From Paenibacillus mendelii (GTDB lineage Bacteria > Bacillota > Bacilli > Paenibacillales > Paenibacillaceae): DNA of 64,000 nt. Positions 34,115 through 42,000 of this stretch are shown one piece after another. The position numbers and the translations under genes are program-made. Below the pieces are notes generated by a model that saw only the letters and a program-made list of their open reading frames with translations, did not search any database and was not told where the DNA came from. Location of the stretch: the NCBI RefSeq assembly GCF_024498075.1, contig NZ_JANHOF010000001.1, positions 682,001 through 746,000 on the forward strand, read 5' to 3'. Position 1 is the first letter of the stretch, and every line of letters begins with the position of its first letter.

Positions 34115-34363
34115 TTAGTTGTGAATGTCGGCTAAAGCTTTGTTCAGCTGAGTCTGATTAAAGCCCAGAATGTTCGTTTCTCCGATAACGGTGACGGGAA
34201 CAGACCGCATGCCTGTGTTCCACAATTCCTCGGCGTATTTGTCGTCCATGTCGATGTTGCGTTCCTCATAGTTCACGCCGCGTGCTTCCAGGAAGCCTTT
34301 GACCTGTTTGCAATAATGGCAGTTCGAGCTCGAATATACGATTACGTTCGTGCTTTGGGACAT
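34115..34363 (-). CDS. Glutaredoxin-like redox protein (CHYC)
   Basis: From the ATG at 34361-34363 (AAGGAGAG 7 nt upstream) an 82-residue thioredoxin-fold protein with CHYC (Cys15, Cys18), the cis-proline SVPVTVIGE and GFNQTQLNKAL. It resembles the NrdH/YruB-type glutaredoxins that are reduced by thioredoxin reductase instead of glutathione. Placed between trxB and the peroxiredoxin gene, it is probably the electron carrier between them. Confidence 0.9.
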   Translation of the reverse strand: MSQSTNVIVYSSSNCHYCKQVKGFLEARGVNYEERNIDMDDKYAEELWNTGMRSVPVTVIGETNILGFNQTQLNKALADIHN

Positions 34364-34403
34364 GTTCAATCTCTCCTTGTCGTTGCTATTTTATTCATCC
34401 TTC

Positions 34404-35348
34404 TCAGGCATGTATCTTTTCGTTCATTTCGGCTGCTTCCAAATAACGCTCGCAGTCCAGTGCTGCCATACAGCCTGTTCCAGCTGCGCTGATCGCTTGC
34501 CGATAACGGCTGTCTTGAACATCTCCGCAGGCGAACACGCCAGGTATGTTCGTTTCGGTCGTACCTGGATTTACGAGGAGATACCCGTGGTCATCCGTTT
34601 GAAGCTGTCCGCTAAGAAAAGCGGTGTTCGGAGTATGTCCGATGGCGATGAAGATACCGTCAGTTTCAATCGTCTCTTCAAGACCCGTAACATTATTACG
34701 CACCTTCAAGCCGCGCACGCCGTTCTCTCCGCTGATCACTTCAAGCGGCGTACGGTTTAGCCCCCAGCTGATCTTCGCGTTCCCGCGGGCACGATCCTGC
34801 ATAATTTTCGAAGCACGCAGCTCATCGCGACGGTTCACGACCACGACCTCAGAAGCGAAGCGTGTCAAGAAATTGGCTTCCTCCATCGCCGAATCTCCTC
34901 CGCCGATGACGATAATTTTTTTGTTGCGGAAGAAAAAACCGTCACAAGTCGCACAGGTGCTTACACCGCGGCCAATGTTATCCTTCTCGCCGGGAATGCC
35001 CAAATATTTAGCGGAAGCGCCCGTAGAGACAATGATTGATTCGGCTTGAAGCTCGCCCAACCCTTCAACAGTCAAGGTGAACGGCCGTTTCGACATATCC
35101 ACCGAATTGACCCAGCCGGAGCGGAATTCAGCCCCGAAGCGTTCTGCCTGCTGGCGCATGTTCGCCATTAAATCAGGGCCCATTATGCCTTCGGGAAAGC
35201 CGGGGAAATTCTCGACCTCGGTCGTCGTGGTGAGCTGGCCTCCCGGCTCCGGACCTTCAATCACAAGCGGGTTCAAGTTCGCTCTCGCCAAATAGATTGC
35301 AGCTGTAAGTCCTCCCGGACCCGTTCCGATAATGATCGTTTTGTACAT
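34404..35348 (-). CDS. trxB: Thioredoxin reductase
   Basis: The 314-residue flavoprotein has the FAD motif GTGPGGLTAA (8-17), the redox pair CATC (Cys132, Cys135), the NADPH motif GGGDSAMEEA and the C-terminal FAD segment GVFACGDVQDSRYRQ. It passes electrons from NADPH to thioredoxin or, here, possibly to the neighbouring glutaredoxin-like protein. The ATG at 35346-35348 has GGGGG upstream. It starts a trxB-grx-peroxiredoxin operon whose upstream region holds eight 11-bp repeats. Bacteria of this group often have another trxB near the cell-division genes, so this could be a second copy. Confidence 0.93.
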   Translation of the reverse strand: MYKTIIIGTGPGGLTAAIYLARANLNPLVIEGPEPGGQLTTTTEVENFPGFPEGIMGPDLMANMRQQAERFGAEFRSGWVNSVDMSKRPFTLTVEGLGELQAESIIVSTGASAKYLGIPGEKDNIGRGVSTCATCDGFFFRNKKIIVIGGGDSAMEEANFLTRFASEVVVVNRRDELRASKIMQDRARGNAKISWGLNRTPLEVISGENGVRGLKVRNNVTGLEETIETDGIFIAIGHTPNTAFLSGQLQTDDHGYLLVNPGTTETNIPGVFACGDVQDSRYRQAISAAGTGCMAALDCERYLEAAEMNEKIHA

Positions 35349-35456
35349 GATGATTTCCCCCATTTCGTAGTTACATTCCAACGTTTATGCAAGTTTATAT
35401 TTAAACTAAGTTTACCTCTTGCTCATACATAAATGATATCATCCTTGTGCACCATG

Positions 35457-35544
35457 ATCATGAAGGTACGATGAAGGTATGATGAATGTGTGATGAAGGT
35501 ATGATGAGGATATAATGAAACCTTCATGAAGGCTTCATGAAGGT
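35457..35544. repeat. Eight tandem 11-bp repeats in front of trxB
   Basis: Eight consecutive 11-bp units with consensus NNNATGAAGGT run without gaps (35457-35467, then every 11 bp up to 35544). ATGAAGG is exact in five units and near-exact in the others. One helical turn per unit on one DNA face is how OmpR/PhoB-family regulators bind. The array lies between the response-regulator gene and trxB, ending about 110 bp before the trxB start; a TATCAT (35433-35438, minus strand) could be the -10 box, putting the last unit at the -35. Confidence 0.85.
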
Positions 35545-35557
35545 CTCAGATTAATGC

Positions 35558-36328
35558 TTATGAATCGGCAAATCGATAACCGACACCGCGAACGGTTAAT
35601 ATATATTGAGGATTCTTCGGGTTATCGCCAAGCTTCTGCCGCAAAGATTTGATATGAACGTCGACGGAATTGCTTCCTCCGAAATAACCTTCTCCCCAGA
35701 TCTGTTCCATGACCTCTTGGCGGGACATGACGCCCCCGCCGCTCGTGGACAATACCCGAAGCAGATCGAACTCTGTCTTCGTTAGGCTAATGGGGCGGCC
35801 TGCGCGTTGAACGGTCATACGTTTCAAATCCATCCGTATGTCCTTCAATAACAGCTGGTCATCGGAGAACGCCTCGGTCGATTTCTGTGAAGATGGGCCT
35901 TCTTGGCTTCGGCTGGCCAACGCCTCGATTTGCTCCATAGCCAGGTCGATTGCGCTCGGCCATACGAGAACATCGCCTTCAACAGATGAATCGGCATACT
36001 TATCGGTGAGGAGAAGAAGCGCGGAATCCTTGCCGATCCCCAGCGGGGGCTTGCTGGTAGCTGTAACGGCCTTTCTCCGGTCAATTATAATAAGATCCGC
36101 TTGTATGGTTGTCAGAATCGGGTCATTCTCATTATGGAAGACCAATACGTCATAGCATCGTGTCGTTAATGCCGACACCAGCGTCCGCAGCGAAGCCGGC
36201 AAAGGACTGACGATGACGATACGGAGCGTAGAATCACAGAAGGCTCCTTCATCGATCGTATCCCATTCCTGCAGCGAGGGCGATAGTGGAAGATGGCTTA
36301 TCGAGCGGCTGTTTTCTTCGCTCTGCAT
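35558..36328 (-). CDS. Atypical OmpR-family response regulator (orphan)
   Basis: From the ATG at 36326-36328 (AAGGGGG 10 nt upstream) a 256-residue protein: a receiver-like domain (about 35-140) and an OmpR winged helix (about 160-254, SLTKTEFDLLRVLSTSGGGVMSRQEV, NSVDVHIKSLRQKL, VRGVGYRF). The receiver keeps Asp83 (LIIIDRRK) but lacks the usual acidic pair near the N-terminus (IVIVSPL instead of a DD motif) and the conserved Lys (VWPS in its place). It is thus probably not controlled by normal phosphotransfer. No histidine kinase is nearby. It overlaps the perR-like gene by 31 bp and is upstream of the 11-bp repeats, its likely binding site. Confidence 0.85.
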   Translation of the reverse strand: MQSEENSRSISHLPLSPSLQEWDTIDEGAFCDSTLRIVIVSPLPASLRTLVSALTTRCYDVLVFHNENDPILTTIQADLIIIDRRKAVTATSKPPLGIGKDSALLLLTDKYADSSVEGDVLVWPSAIDLAMEQIEALASRSQEGPSSQKSTEAFSDDQLLLKDIRMDLKRMTVQRAGRPISLTKTEFDLLRVLSTSGGGVMSRQEVMEQIWGEGYFGGSNSVDVHIKSLRQKLGDNPKNPQYILTVRGVGYRFADS

Positions 36329-36702
36329 TCGGTACACACCCCCTTGAATAGAAATTGTTCTTCCTCGATGACGTATCCAGTCTCTTCGGCAATCCGCCTC
36401 AGCCATTCCTCCGGTGCTTGCACCATGACTTCATCGACTTTCCCGCACGATGTGCACAGAATATGCTGATGGTCCTCTACCCGCGCGTCATAACGGCTTG
36501 CATCCCCTTCAAGCTTCAATTCGCGAATCATCTTCTCTTCCGTCAAGTAACGCAGCGAGTTATATACGGTGGCATAGGCAAAATGACACCCGCGGTGCTT
36601 CAGCCGGTCCATGATATCCGATGCGGTCGGATGATCCGAGGCGTCAGTCACGATTTCATATATCGTTCGTCTGGGTGTCGTAAGCTGTCCCTTCCGACTC
36701 AT
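36298..36702 (-). CDS. PerR-like Fur-family peroxide-sensing repressor
   Basis: The 134-residue protein has the Fur-family winged helix (LTTPRRTIYEIVTDASDHPTAS, YATVYNSLRYL), the regulatory metal ligands expected for PerR (His in HPTAS, Asp in SRYDARVEDHQH) and two structural zinc CxxC pairs (CTSC and CTEC). PerR represses peroxide-defence genes and is inactivated when iron-catalysed oxidation modifies its His ligands. GGGAGG precedes the ATG at 36700-36702. Its own promoter carries a Per-box-like site, and thiol-peroxidase genes lie downstream, both consistent with the role. A Fur or Zur relative cannot be excluded. Confidence 0.85.
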   Translation of the reverse strand: MSRKGQLTTPRRTIYEIVTDASDHPTASDIMDRLKHRGCHFAYATVYNSLRYLTEEKMIRELKLEGDASRYDARVEDHQHILCTSCGKVDEVMVQAPEEWLRRIAEETGYVIEEEQFLFKGVCTECRAKKTAAR

Positions 36703-36729
36703 AAGGATTCCTCCCATCCGATAATAATT

Positions 36730-36744
36730 TTAGAATTAGTTTAA
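36730..36744. promoter_or_regulatory. Per-box-like site
   Basis: TTAGAATTAGTTTAA matches the Per box TTATAATNATTATAA at 11 of 14 defined positions. It adjoins the -10 box of the perR-like promoter on its downstream side, a natural place for self-repression. Confidence 0.5.
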
Positions 36745-36772
36745 GTTTAATAAATATTGCGCCATATGTCAA
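36744..36772 (-). promoter_or_regulatory. Promoter of the perR-like/response-regulator operon
   Basis: On the minus strand a perfect TTGACA (36767-36772) and TAAACT (36744-36749) are 17 bp apart, about 40 bp before the start codon. Confidence 0.75.
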
Positions 36773-36807
36773 AGCGTTTCCTCTGATTTCCGCGGTAACA
36801 ACGCAAA

Positions 36808-36841
36808 GAACCGCCATAGGGACACGTTCCCATGACGGTTC
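36808..36841 (-). terminator. Terminator of the zinc-finger/NDT-like gene
   Basis: An imperfect stem with GAACCG/CGGTTC ends and a GGGA/TCCC inner part, followed on the minus strand by TTTGCGTTG. It is about 45 nt after the stop codon. Confidence 0.6.
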
Positions 36842-36885
36842 TCGATTATTCGAAGCTGCTTTCCGCAGAAGCGCTATTGCCAGAG

Positions 36886-37791
36886 CTACACGGTCAAACG
36901 CTGTTCTAATATGGCGGCAAGCTCCTCGCCTTTGTCCCAGACGACAGGCCGAATCAGCTTAGATGGCAGGGCATTCTGATTCGATTCGCCTCGCTTGATC
37001 GTCCATATAACCGGAATCTGCAAGCCTAGTGCCAATCCAGCCGCATAGTACACCTCCGGATTAGGTTCAGTCAGATCTGCGATCAGCAGCTTGCTCTCTG
37101 TAACAAGCCTGACAATATGATCGCCGTACATTTCTGTGGTTGACGGTTCCGGCAGCTGCGGCAAATACCCGCATTGCTCTATCTTAGGGGATACCTTCTC
37201 GTTCCACTCTACGCGAAGCTCTTCATTATCCGGAATCAGTACGAAGCATGGCTTGAGGCGTCTCCCGCCTACCGTAGCAGCGGCTTCCCGCCAGCCCTTC
37301 TCTGTAAGCTTGAATGTGGAGCCCGCCCGTTCGATCATCTCCATCTCCCGAAGCCTTTCGATGATATAAATGAGCTCCTGCAGATTCGGAGAGTAGGTTA
37401 AATTGTAGCGGACCGGCAGCCGGTGAATGATGACAGGCTCGTTCGGTCCTTTCGAATGACGGTGCAAATAATGAAGCAGGCGATTGCTTTTATCTTCGAC
37501 TGTGATTGGAACGCGCGGCGAACGCTGAATCATCTCCAAGTCATCGAATGATAGTGCAACCGTCTCCTCGCAATCGGTTAATTCACAAATATAAGCAGAT
37601 ATAATTGGGAACATCTGCGCCTTGGTTGGATAAGATAGTTCATTATATAGGTCGTAGCTATCCTTACGAAGTCCATAATAAGCCCCTGTTGCACAGTAGC
37701 AGCCATCGAACCATTCGTAATCCCCTTGAGCACGAACAGGAACAATCTGGTCGCAGAATAAACAACGCTTCATATCCATCTGATTACTCAC
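36886..37791 (-). CDS. Zinc-finger protein with winged helix and deoxyribosyltransferase/TIR-like domain
   Basis: Three parts are visible in 301 residues: a cysteine-rich N-terminus (Cys10, Cys13, Cys31, Cys33) likely to bind zinc, a middle helix-turn-helix-like segment (about 130-170, ending AGSTFKLTEKGW), and a C-terminal domain (about 180-300) with FVLIPDNEELRVEWNEKV, HIVRLVTESKLLIADLTEP and NPEVYYAAGLALGLQIPVIW. The last is the pattern of nucleoside deoxyribosyltransferase-like and TIR-like domains used in nucleotide signalling and antiphage defence. The usual Glu of the Y-E-x-G motif is Ala250 here, so catalysis is doubtful and ligand sensing is possible. Single gene, function unknown. 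Confidence 0.7.
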   Translation of the reverse strand: MSNQMDMKRCLFCDQIVPVRAQGDYEWFDGCYCATGAYYGLRKDSYDLYNELSYPTKAQMFPIISAYICELTDCEETVALSFDDLEMIQRSPRVPITVEDKSNRLLHYLHRHSKGPNEPVIIHRLPVRYNLTYSPNLQELIYIIERLREMEMIERAGSTFKLTEKGWREAAATVGGRRLKPCFVLIPDNEELRVEWNEKVSPKIEQCGYLPQLPEPSTTEMYGDHIVRLVTESKLLIADLTEPNPEVYYAAGLALGLQIPVIWTIKRGESNQNALPSKLIRPVVWDKGEELAAILEQRLTV

Positions 37792-37939
37792 CCCTTACTT
37801 ATCTATTCGACTATTCTACAAGAATATAGGGTGCTGTCAGGATTAGAATTTTCTCAGTACACTAATGTTTCTCTCAGATTTCACTGGCAATCAACCTCAA
37901 GCACTTAGTCGCATACGCTATCTAGAGGAGGGATATCGA

Positions 37940-38278
37940 GTGCCAAGATACCGCATCATCGTCGATTTATCGGATCGCCAGCTCTACTTACTTGACGTGA
38001 ATACAGTCGTTCGCGGGTTTCCCGTCGGCATCGGCCGCATGGTGACCCAGACACCTACCGGCGAATATACCATCATCAATAAACAGCCCGATCCGGGAGG
38101 GCCCTTTGGTGCATTTTGGATGGGATTATCCAAGCCCCATTACGGCATTCACGGGACTAATGATCCTTCGTCGATCGGACGCCTTGTTTCGCATGGCTGT
38201 ATTCGAATGTATAACGAGGATGTTCTTACCTTAGCTGCCCTTGTACCAATCCACACACGGGTCACCATACGTCCTTGA
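37940..38278 (+). CDS. L,D-transpeptidase (YkuD family)
   Basis: The start is GTG at 37940, with GAGGAGGG upstream, giving a compact 112-residue catalytic domain: [37 protein letters not shown] (His71) and SHGCIRM (His85, nucleophile Cys87). These enzymes form 3-3 cross-links in peptidoglycan or attach proteins to it. No signal peptide or LysM domain is present, as in several short Bacillales YkuD proteins, so export would need another route. A frame open to 37865 has no better start. Confidence 0.88.
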   Translation: MPRYRIIVDLSDRQLYLLDVNTVVRGFPVGIGRMVTQTPTGEYTIINKQPDPGGPFGAFWMGLSKPHYGIHGTNDPSSIGRLVSHGCIRMYNEDVLTLAALVPIHTRVTIRP

Positions 38279-38287
38279 TGAAGAAGC

Positions 38288-38319
38288 AAGAGAGCGGCCG
38301 CCCCCTTGGGTGACCGCTC
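38288..38319. terminator. Hairpin between convergent genes
   Basis: GAGCGG pairs with CCGCTC around an inner GC-rich stem-loop (CCC/GGG), directly after the L,D-transpeptidase gene and shortly after the end of the minus-strand DUF4871 gene. Confidence 0.6.
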
Positions 38320-38366
38320 CCTTTCATGAAACCTCAGATCTTTCGTTCCGTGCACCATTACTAACC

Positions 38367-39311
38367 TTACTTGGCTTCCACGACAATACTGTCGAGCTGT
38401 TGATCTCCAATGTAGGGAAGCAGCCGCCATACCCCCGGTTCCGGCAGTGACATCATCGAGACCACGCTGCGGTCCGCACCATTTAACGGACCTCCCAGAC
38501 GATCGGCGGTGAAGACCTCCACGATATGCCGCTCCCCCTGCTTGACCGCTTTGACCGTAAATGCGCCTTCAAGCTTCATTCCGTCCTCCCAGAAATGCCA
38601 TACATATTTCTGCTGCATCCCTGCAAGAAAACCGGCGTCGATCAATCCGACCTTTCCTTCGCTTCCCCTTAGCATGTAGGCACCCGATTTAAACATCGGG
38701 CTGATCTCCCAAGAAGGCTCCGGCACCTGCAGCACGACATCGCCGTATGCTTCGCCATCCAATTCAACCACATAACGCCACATGCCGGATATCGGAAGGT
38801 TGATAAAGGCCGTATACCTCTCCAATCCCTGATATCCGCTGCTGGGCTTTTGGATTTCCTCCGGTGCTACAGCAGTCATGCGCTGACCCGATTCGATATG
38901 CTCCGCCCGTATGGCTAACATTCGGCCCTTCAGCTCGGCGAAAGGCGCCGTCATGTGAAAGATATATCCGAACGGCTTACCGGCAACCAGCTCTGGATCG
39001 GGATAGACGGCCAGCTTCAGCACGCCATCCACTTCGTAGGCGAGCCGTTCCTTCACCTCCCCGGAAGTCCCGGTCAGGGAACGGTGATTCGGTGCAAAGC
39101 GCTCCATTACTCCCGAAAGTCCTATAACCACACAGAGTATAACGAGTGAGACGAGAGCAACAACCCATTTGCTGCGCCACTTTGTTCCCGTTGTTGCAGT
39201 CATGGCCTTCTCTTGCACCCGATTCATCATTTCAATGGTAAAATGCGCGCTTGCAAAAGGCGACGACACCATCTGTTCCGCCCAAGGCTCCCGCTGCCGT
39301 TCCTCCTTCAT
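38367..39311 (-). CDS. DUF4871-type membrane protein, probable anti-sigma factor
   Basis: From the ATG at 39309-39311 (GGAGGGAGAG 7 nt upstream) 314 residues: a cytoplasmic tail (1-45) with EPWAEQMVSSPFASAHFTIEMMNRV, one membrane span (about 49-68) and an extracellular domain resembling DUF4871. It begins 4 nt after the stop of an ECF sigma gene, the classical sigma/anti-sigma order. The tail would hold the sigma factor at the membrane until an envelope signal is sensed by the outer domain. The anti-sigma role is inferred from position and topology. Confidence 0.75.
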   Translation of the reverse strand: MKEERQREPWAEQMVSSPFASAHFTIEMMNRVQEKAMTATTGTKWRSKWVVALVSLVILCVVIGLSGVMERFAPNHRSLTGTSGEVKERLAYEVDGVLKLAVYPDPELVAGKPFGYIFHMTAPFAELKGRMLAIRAEHIESGQRMTAVAPEEIQKPSSGYQGLERYTAFINLPISGMWRYVVELDGEAYGDVVLQVPEPSWEISPMFKSGAYMLRGSEGKVGLIDAGFLAGMQQKYVWHFWEDGMKLEGAFTVKAVKQGERHIVEVFTADRLGGPLNGADRSVVSMMSLPEPGVWRLLPYIGDQQLDSIVVEAK

Positions 39312-39315
39312 ACGA

Positions 39316-39864
39316 TCACTCTCCCTCCGTTTCATTGTTCAACAAGGCGGCCATCCTTCGTTTCGCGCGGTTCTCCCGCGATTTCACCGTCCCCTCGGAA
39401 ATATGCAGCAGCTCGGCAATTTGTTTGATGCTCAGCCCATAATGATAGTCCAGAATAAGGACCTCACGGAACTTAAGCGGCAGCAGCATGACCCGGCTCC
39501 ATAGCCGCTTCGCCTCCAAGTGCTTAAAGGTCACTTCTTCGGCCGAAGGGGAATGACCTGCAGGAGCCTGCACAGTGTCCCGCAGCGTGACCTTGCGAAT
39601 GAACGCATTCCTGAGATAATTGAGCGATTTATTCCGAGTTATGCCGAGCAGCCAGCTCTTAACGGAGCAATCGCCGCGAAAAGCATACAGCTGCTTGTAA
39701 GCGGCCAGGAATGCATCCTGCGAAATATCGTCAGCAGCATCTGCTCGACGCGTCAGGAAGAATGCGAAATTCCAGACATCCTCCCCGTAATCCGCCATTA
39801 GATCGCGCAATACCCGATTGCGATCAAACCCTGGCGCCAAATCATGCAAGTAATGCCGATCCAA
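39316..39864 (-). CDS. ECF RNA polymerase sigma factor
   Basis: The 182-residue protein has region 2 (DVWNFAFFLTRRADAADDISQDAFLAAYK) and region 4 (FREVLILDYHYGLSIKQIAELLHISEGTVKSRENRAKRRM) of extracytoplasmic-function sigma factors. It should direct RNA polymerase to envelope-stress promoters. The start is TTG at 39864 with AGAGGTG 7 nt upstream. The gene is followed by its probable anti-sigma factor and preceded by an ECF-type promoter, which suggests autoregulation. Confidence 0.92.
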   Translation of the reverse strand: MDRHYLHDLAPGFDRNRVLRDLMADYGEDVWNFAFFLTRRADAADDISQDAFLAAYKQLYAFRGDCSVKSWLLGITRNKSLNYLRNAFIRKVTLRDTVQAPAGHSPSAEEVTFKHLEAKRLWSRVMLLPLKFREVLILDYHYGLSIKQIAELLHISEGTVKSRENRAKRRMAALLNNETEGE

Positions 39865-39884
39865 AATGAATCACCTCTATTAAT

Positions 39885-39912
39885 AAGACCCGCTACCCCA
39901 AAAAAAGTTCCC
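39885..39912 (-). promoter_or_regulatory. ECF-type autoregulatory promoter
   Basis: On the minus strand GGGAAC followed by T7 (the -35 is 39907-39912) and GGTCTT (39885-39890) are 16 bp apart. The GGGAAC-TTT ... GTCT pattern is typical of ECF promoters of Gram-positives, 20 bp before the TTG start. Confidence 0.6.
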
Positions 39913-39987
39913 GGTTTATTAATTTTTGAGCCGCTCAATTGCTTCTGCTCTGATCGCTCGAATTCAAGTTCCTTCGCTGACATGCAG

Positions 39988-40024
39988 CGAGCCGAGCTCC
40001 GGATATCATCCAGAGCTCGGCTCG
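39988..40024. terminator. Strong hairpin between the Dabb gene and the sigma gene
   Basis: A 12-bp perfect stem (CGAGCCGAGCTC with GAGCTCGGCTCG) around a 13-nt loop. There is no U-run, so it may act as a terminator without U-tract or stabilise the end of the Dabb transcript. Confidence 0.5.
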
Positions 40025-40118
40025 CATGCGTATAGGTCATTCTCCACTGACAATTAAGGGTCTAATCTTGCCTGGACTGGATCTGATAATCTGACATCCC
40101 TGATCCGGTTATCTCTCC

Positions 40119-40421
40119 TTACCTGATCGCGTAGTCCACCACAACGACTTTATCCAGAATGCCGTCCAAATTTTTGACGAACTGTTGATGGATAGGATTG
40201 GGACCATATTGGCGAAGCGCATCAAGGCTCTCGAAAGTGACGCGCAGACCGATCGAATAGCCGTGAGCGTTCTGCGCCTCTTCTCTGAGGTTAACGCCTG
40301 CCGTTATGTCGATGATGCCAGGTATAACGCCCTTGAACGCATACAGCTCGTTAAGCAGCTCTTGCTCCTTCTCCGATGTCAGCTCACCTTTGAAGCGAAA
40401 TGAAACCAAATGCTCGTACAT
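40119..40421 (-). CDS. Dabb family (stress-responsive A/B barrel) protein
   Basis: From the ATG at 40419-40421 a 100-residue protein that fits the dimeric alpha/beta-barrel family: MYEHLVSFRFKGELTSEKEQ, then GYSIGLRVTFESLDALRQYGPNPIHQQFV and a VVVVDY strand. The conserved His in the first strand and the HQ near the end are usual. Members are stress-induced or small-molecule-binding; the role here is unknown. AGGAG lies 10 nt upstream. Confidence 0.88.
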   Translation of the reverse strand: MYEHLVSFRFKGELTSEKEQELLNELYAFKGVIPGIIDITAGVNLREEAQNAHGYSIGLRVTFESLDALRQYGPNPIHQQFVKNLDGILDKVVVVDYAIR

Positions 40422-40586
40422 ATTCAACCGACTCCTCTCTTCATTACCCTATGAATGTCGTACTATCCACCCCATTATACGGAAGCCGCGCTAATAATTA
40501 CAGTCTGTATATTGGCGGACACCGAATTTATCATGTTCATGATCTTCTGCGATGAAGCTCTAATCCGCCCTTCATGCTGACATGAC

Positions 40587-40619
40587 GAAGGCAGCCGGGT
40601 ACCTGCACCGGCTGCCTTC
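40587..40619 (-). terminator. Hairpin after the gln operon
   Basis: A 12-bp perfect stem (GAAGGCAGCCGG with CCGGCTGCCTTC) with a 9-nt loop, 48 nt after the last gln gene. It lacks a U-run. Confidence 0.6.
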
Positions 40620-40666
40620 TGCCCACAACGTGAGTCACATCCTGCCCTGCTTTCTGATCAGCGGCG

Positions 40667-41317
40667 TCAGGTTGGCTTAGACTCCAGCCTGCGCGCAACA
40701 ATGGAAAGCGCATAATTGACGGCAAAGTAGAGCGCCGCGACAAGCAGCAGCGTCGGAAGCACAATCGAGATATCCTGCCCCATGACGATATTCGCGTTAT
40801 GCGTCAGTTCCGCCAAGCTGATAATGACCGCCAGGGAAGTATCCTTCAACAGAGAGATGAACTGGCTGACAATCGGCGGGACCATGCGTCTGAGTCCGAT
40901 CGGAAGAATGATATGCCGCAGTGTCTGCATATAAGATAATCCCGATGCTCTTGCGGCTTCTATCGTTCCCTTCTCTACCGACTTCAGTCCGCTTCGCACG
41001 ATCTCCGATATCATAGCAGCTTCGAAGATCGAGAGGGCCACGATTGCCGCCCAGAACGGCGACAGCTTGATCCCTAACTCGGGTAGACCGAAGCGCGCGA
41101 AGAAGATCAGCAGCAGGAGCGGCAAGTTTCGGATAATTTCCACGAGTATGCCAACCAGCTTAGACAAGACAGGGACCCGCGCATAGCGGATCACTCCTAG
41201 TACACAGCCGATGATGAAGCTCAGAATGATCGCAACAAGCGCAAGACGAAGCGTCATGCCTAACCCTTCCATGAGAAAACGCAGATTATCCGGCGAGTAC
41301 GCCTGCCCAAAATCCAT
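40667..41317 (-). CDS. glnP: Polar amino-acid ABC permease, GlnP type
   Basis: The 216-residue protein has the HAAT-family EAA loop GTIEAARASGLSYMQTLRHIILPIGLRRM and FISLLKDTSLAVIISLAELT. It forms half of the membrane channel for glutamine or a related polar amino acid. AAAGGAGG precedes the ATG. It is the last gene of the order glnQ-glnH-glnM-glnP; the naming follows Bacillus subtilis, and the substrate could be another polar amino acid. Confidence 0.88.
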   Translation of the reverse strand: MDFGQAYSPDNLRFLMEGLGMTLRLALVAIILSFIIGCVLGVIRYARVPVLSKLVGILVEIIRNLPLLLLIFFARFGLPELGIKLSPFWAAIVALSIFEAAMISEIVRSGLKSVEKGTIEAARASGLSYMQTLRHIILPIGLRRMVPPIVSQFISLLKDTSLAVIISLAELTHNANIVMGQDISIVLPTLLLVAALYFAVNYALSIVARRLESKPT

Positions 41318-41340
41318 GGCTGGCCTCCTTTCCCATTCAC

Positions 41341-41994
41341 TTAACCGCTTCTCGCGAACCTTCGCTCCATCAGACGGGAAGCGTAAGCAAGCGGCAGCGT
41401 AAGAATCAAATAGAACAAAGCAACGAACATGTACGTATCCACCGTATTATACGTATCGGCATTGACCAGATCCCCGTAATACATCAGATCGAGCCCGGCT
41501 ACGACGCCGAGGATGGAAGAATTTTTGACAAGATTGAGAAATTGGTTCGTAATTGGCGGAACGACGATTTTGACCGCCTGCGGGAGGACAACATAACGCA
41601 TGGTTTGTACGTAAGTAAGCCCTGATGAGCGAGCTGCTTCCGTTTGGCCTTGGGGCACGGCCAGGATTCCGGCCCGAATCGCTTCGGCGATGAAAGCGGA
41701 GGTATATACCATGAGGCCTAGCGTTCCGGACACGAATCCGTTCAAGGCAATCCCAAGAGCAGGCAGTCCCAAGAAAAACATATAGACAACCAGCAGCAGC
41801 GGAATGTTCCGAAACAGCTCCACATATGCGGTCCCACAAGCCTGCAGCACCTTAATGGGCGAAATACGGAAGACCGCAATGACCGTTCCGAGAGCGAAGC
41901 TGCCTGCCAGAGCCATCAGACTGGCAAACAGCGTATTCCGCAGTCCTATGAAGTAGGACTCCCAATGTTCGGTTAGGACAGTTAAATCGATCAT
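41341..41994 (-). CDS. glnM: Polar amino-acid ABC permease, GlnM type
   Basis: The 217-residue second permease of the importer has the EAA loop QTEAARSSGLTYVQTMRYVVLPQAVKIVVPP and NQFLNLVKNSSILGVVAGLDL. No clear ribosome site precedes the ATG, which lies 6 nt after the glnH stop, so translation is probably coupled. Partner of GlnP in a heterodimeric channel. Confidence 0.88.
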   Translation of the reverse strand: MIDLTVLTEHWESYFIGLRNTLFASLMALAGSFALGTVIAVFRISPIKVLQACGTAYVELFRNIPLLLVVYMFFLGLPALGIALNGFVSGTLGLMVYTSAFIAEAIRAGILAVPQGQTEAARSSGLTYVQTMRYVVLPQAVKIVVPPITNQFLNLVKNSSILGVVAGLDLMYYGDLVNADTYNTVDTYMFVALFYLILTLPLAYASRLMERRFARSG

Positions 41995-42000
41995 AAGAGG

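Noticed and set aside
35457..35544. Tandem repeats as a CRISPR-like array
   Set aside because: Units of 11 bp with no spacers do not fit CRISPR; the period fits regulator binding.
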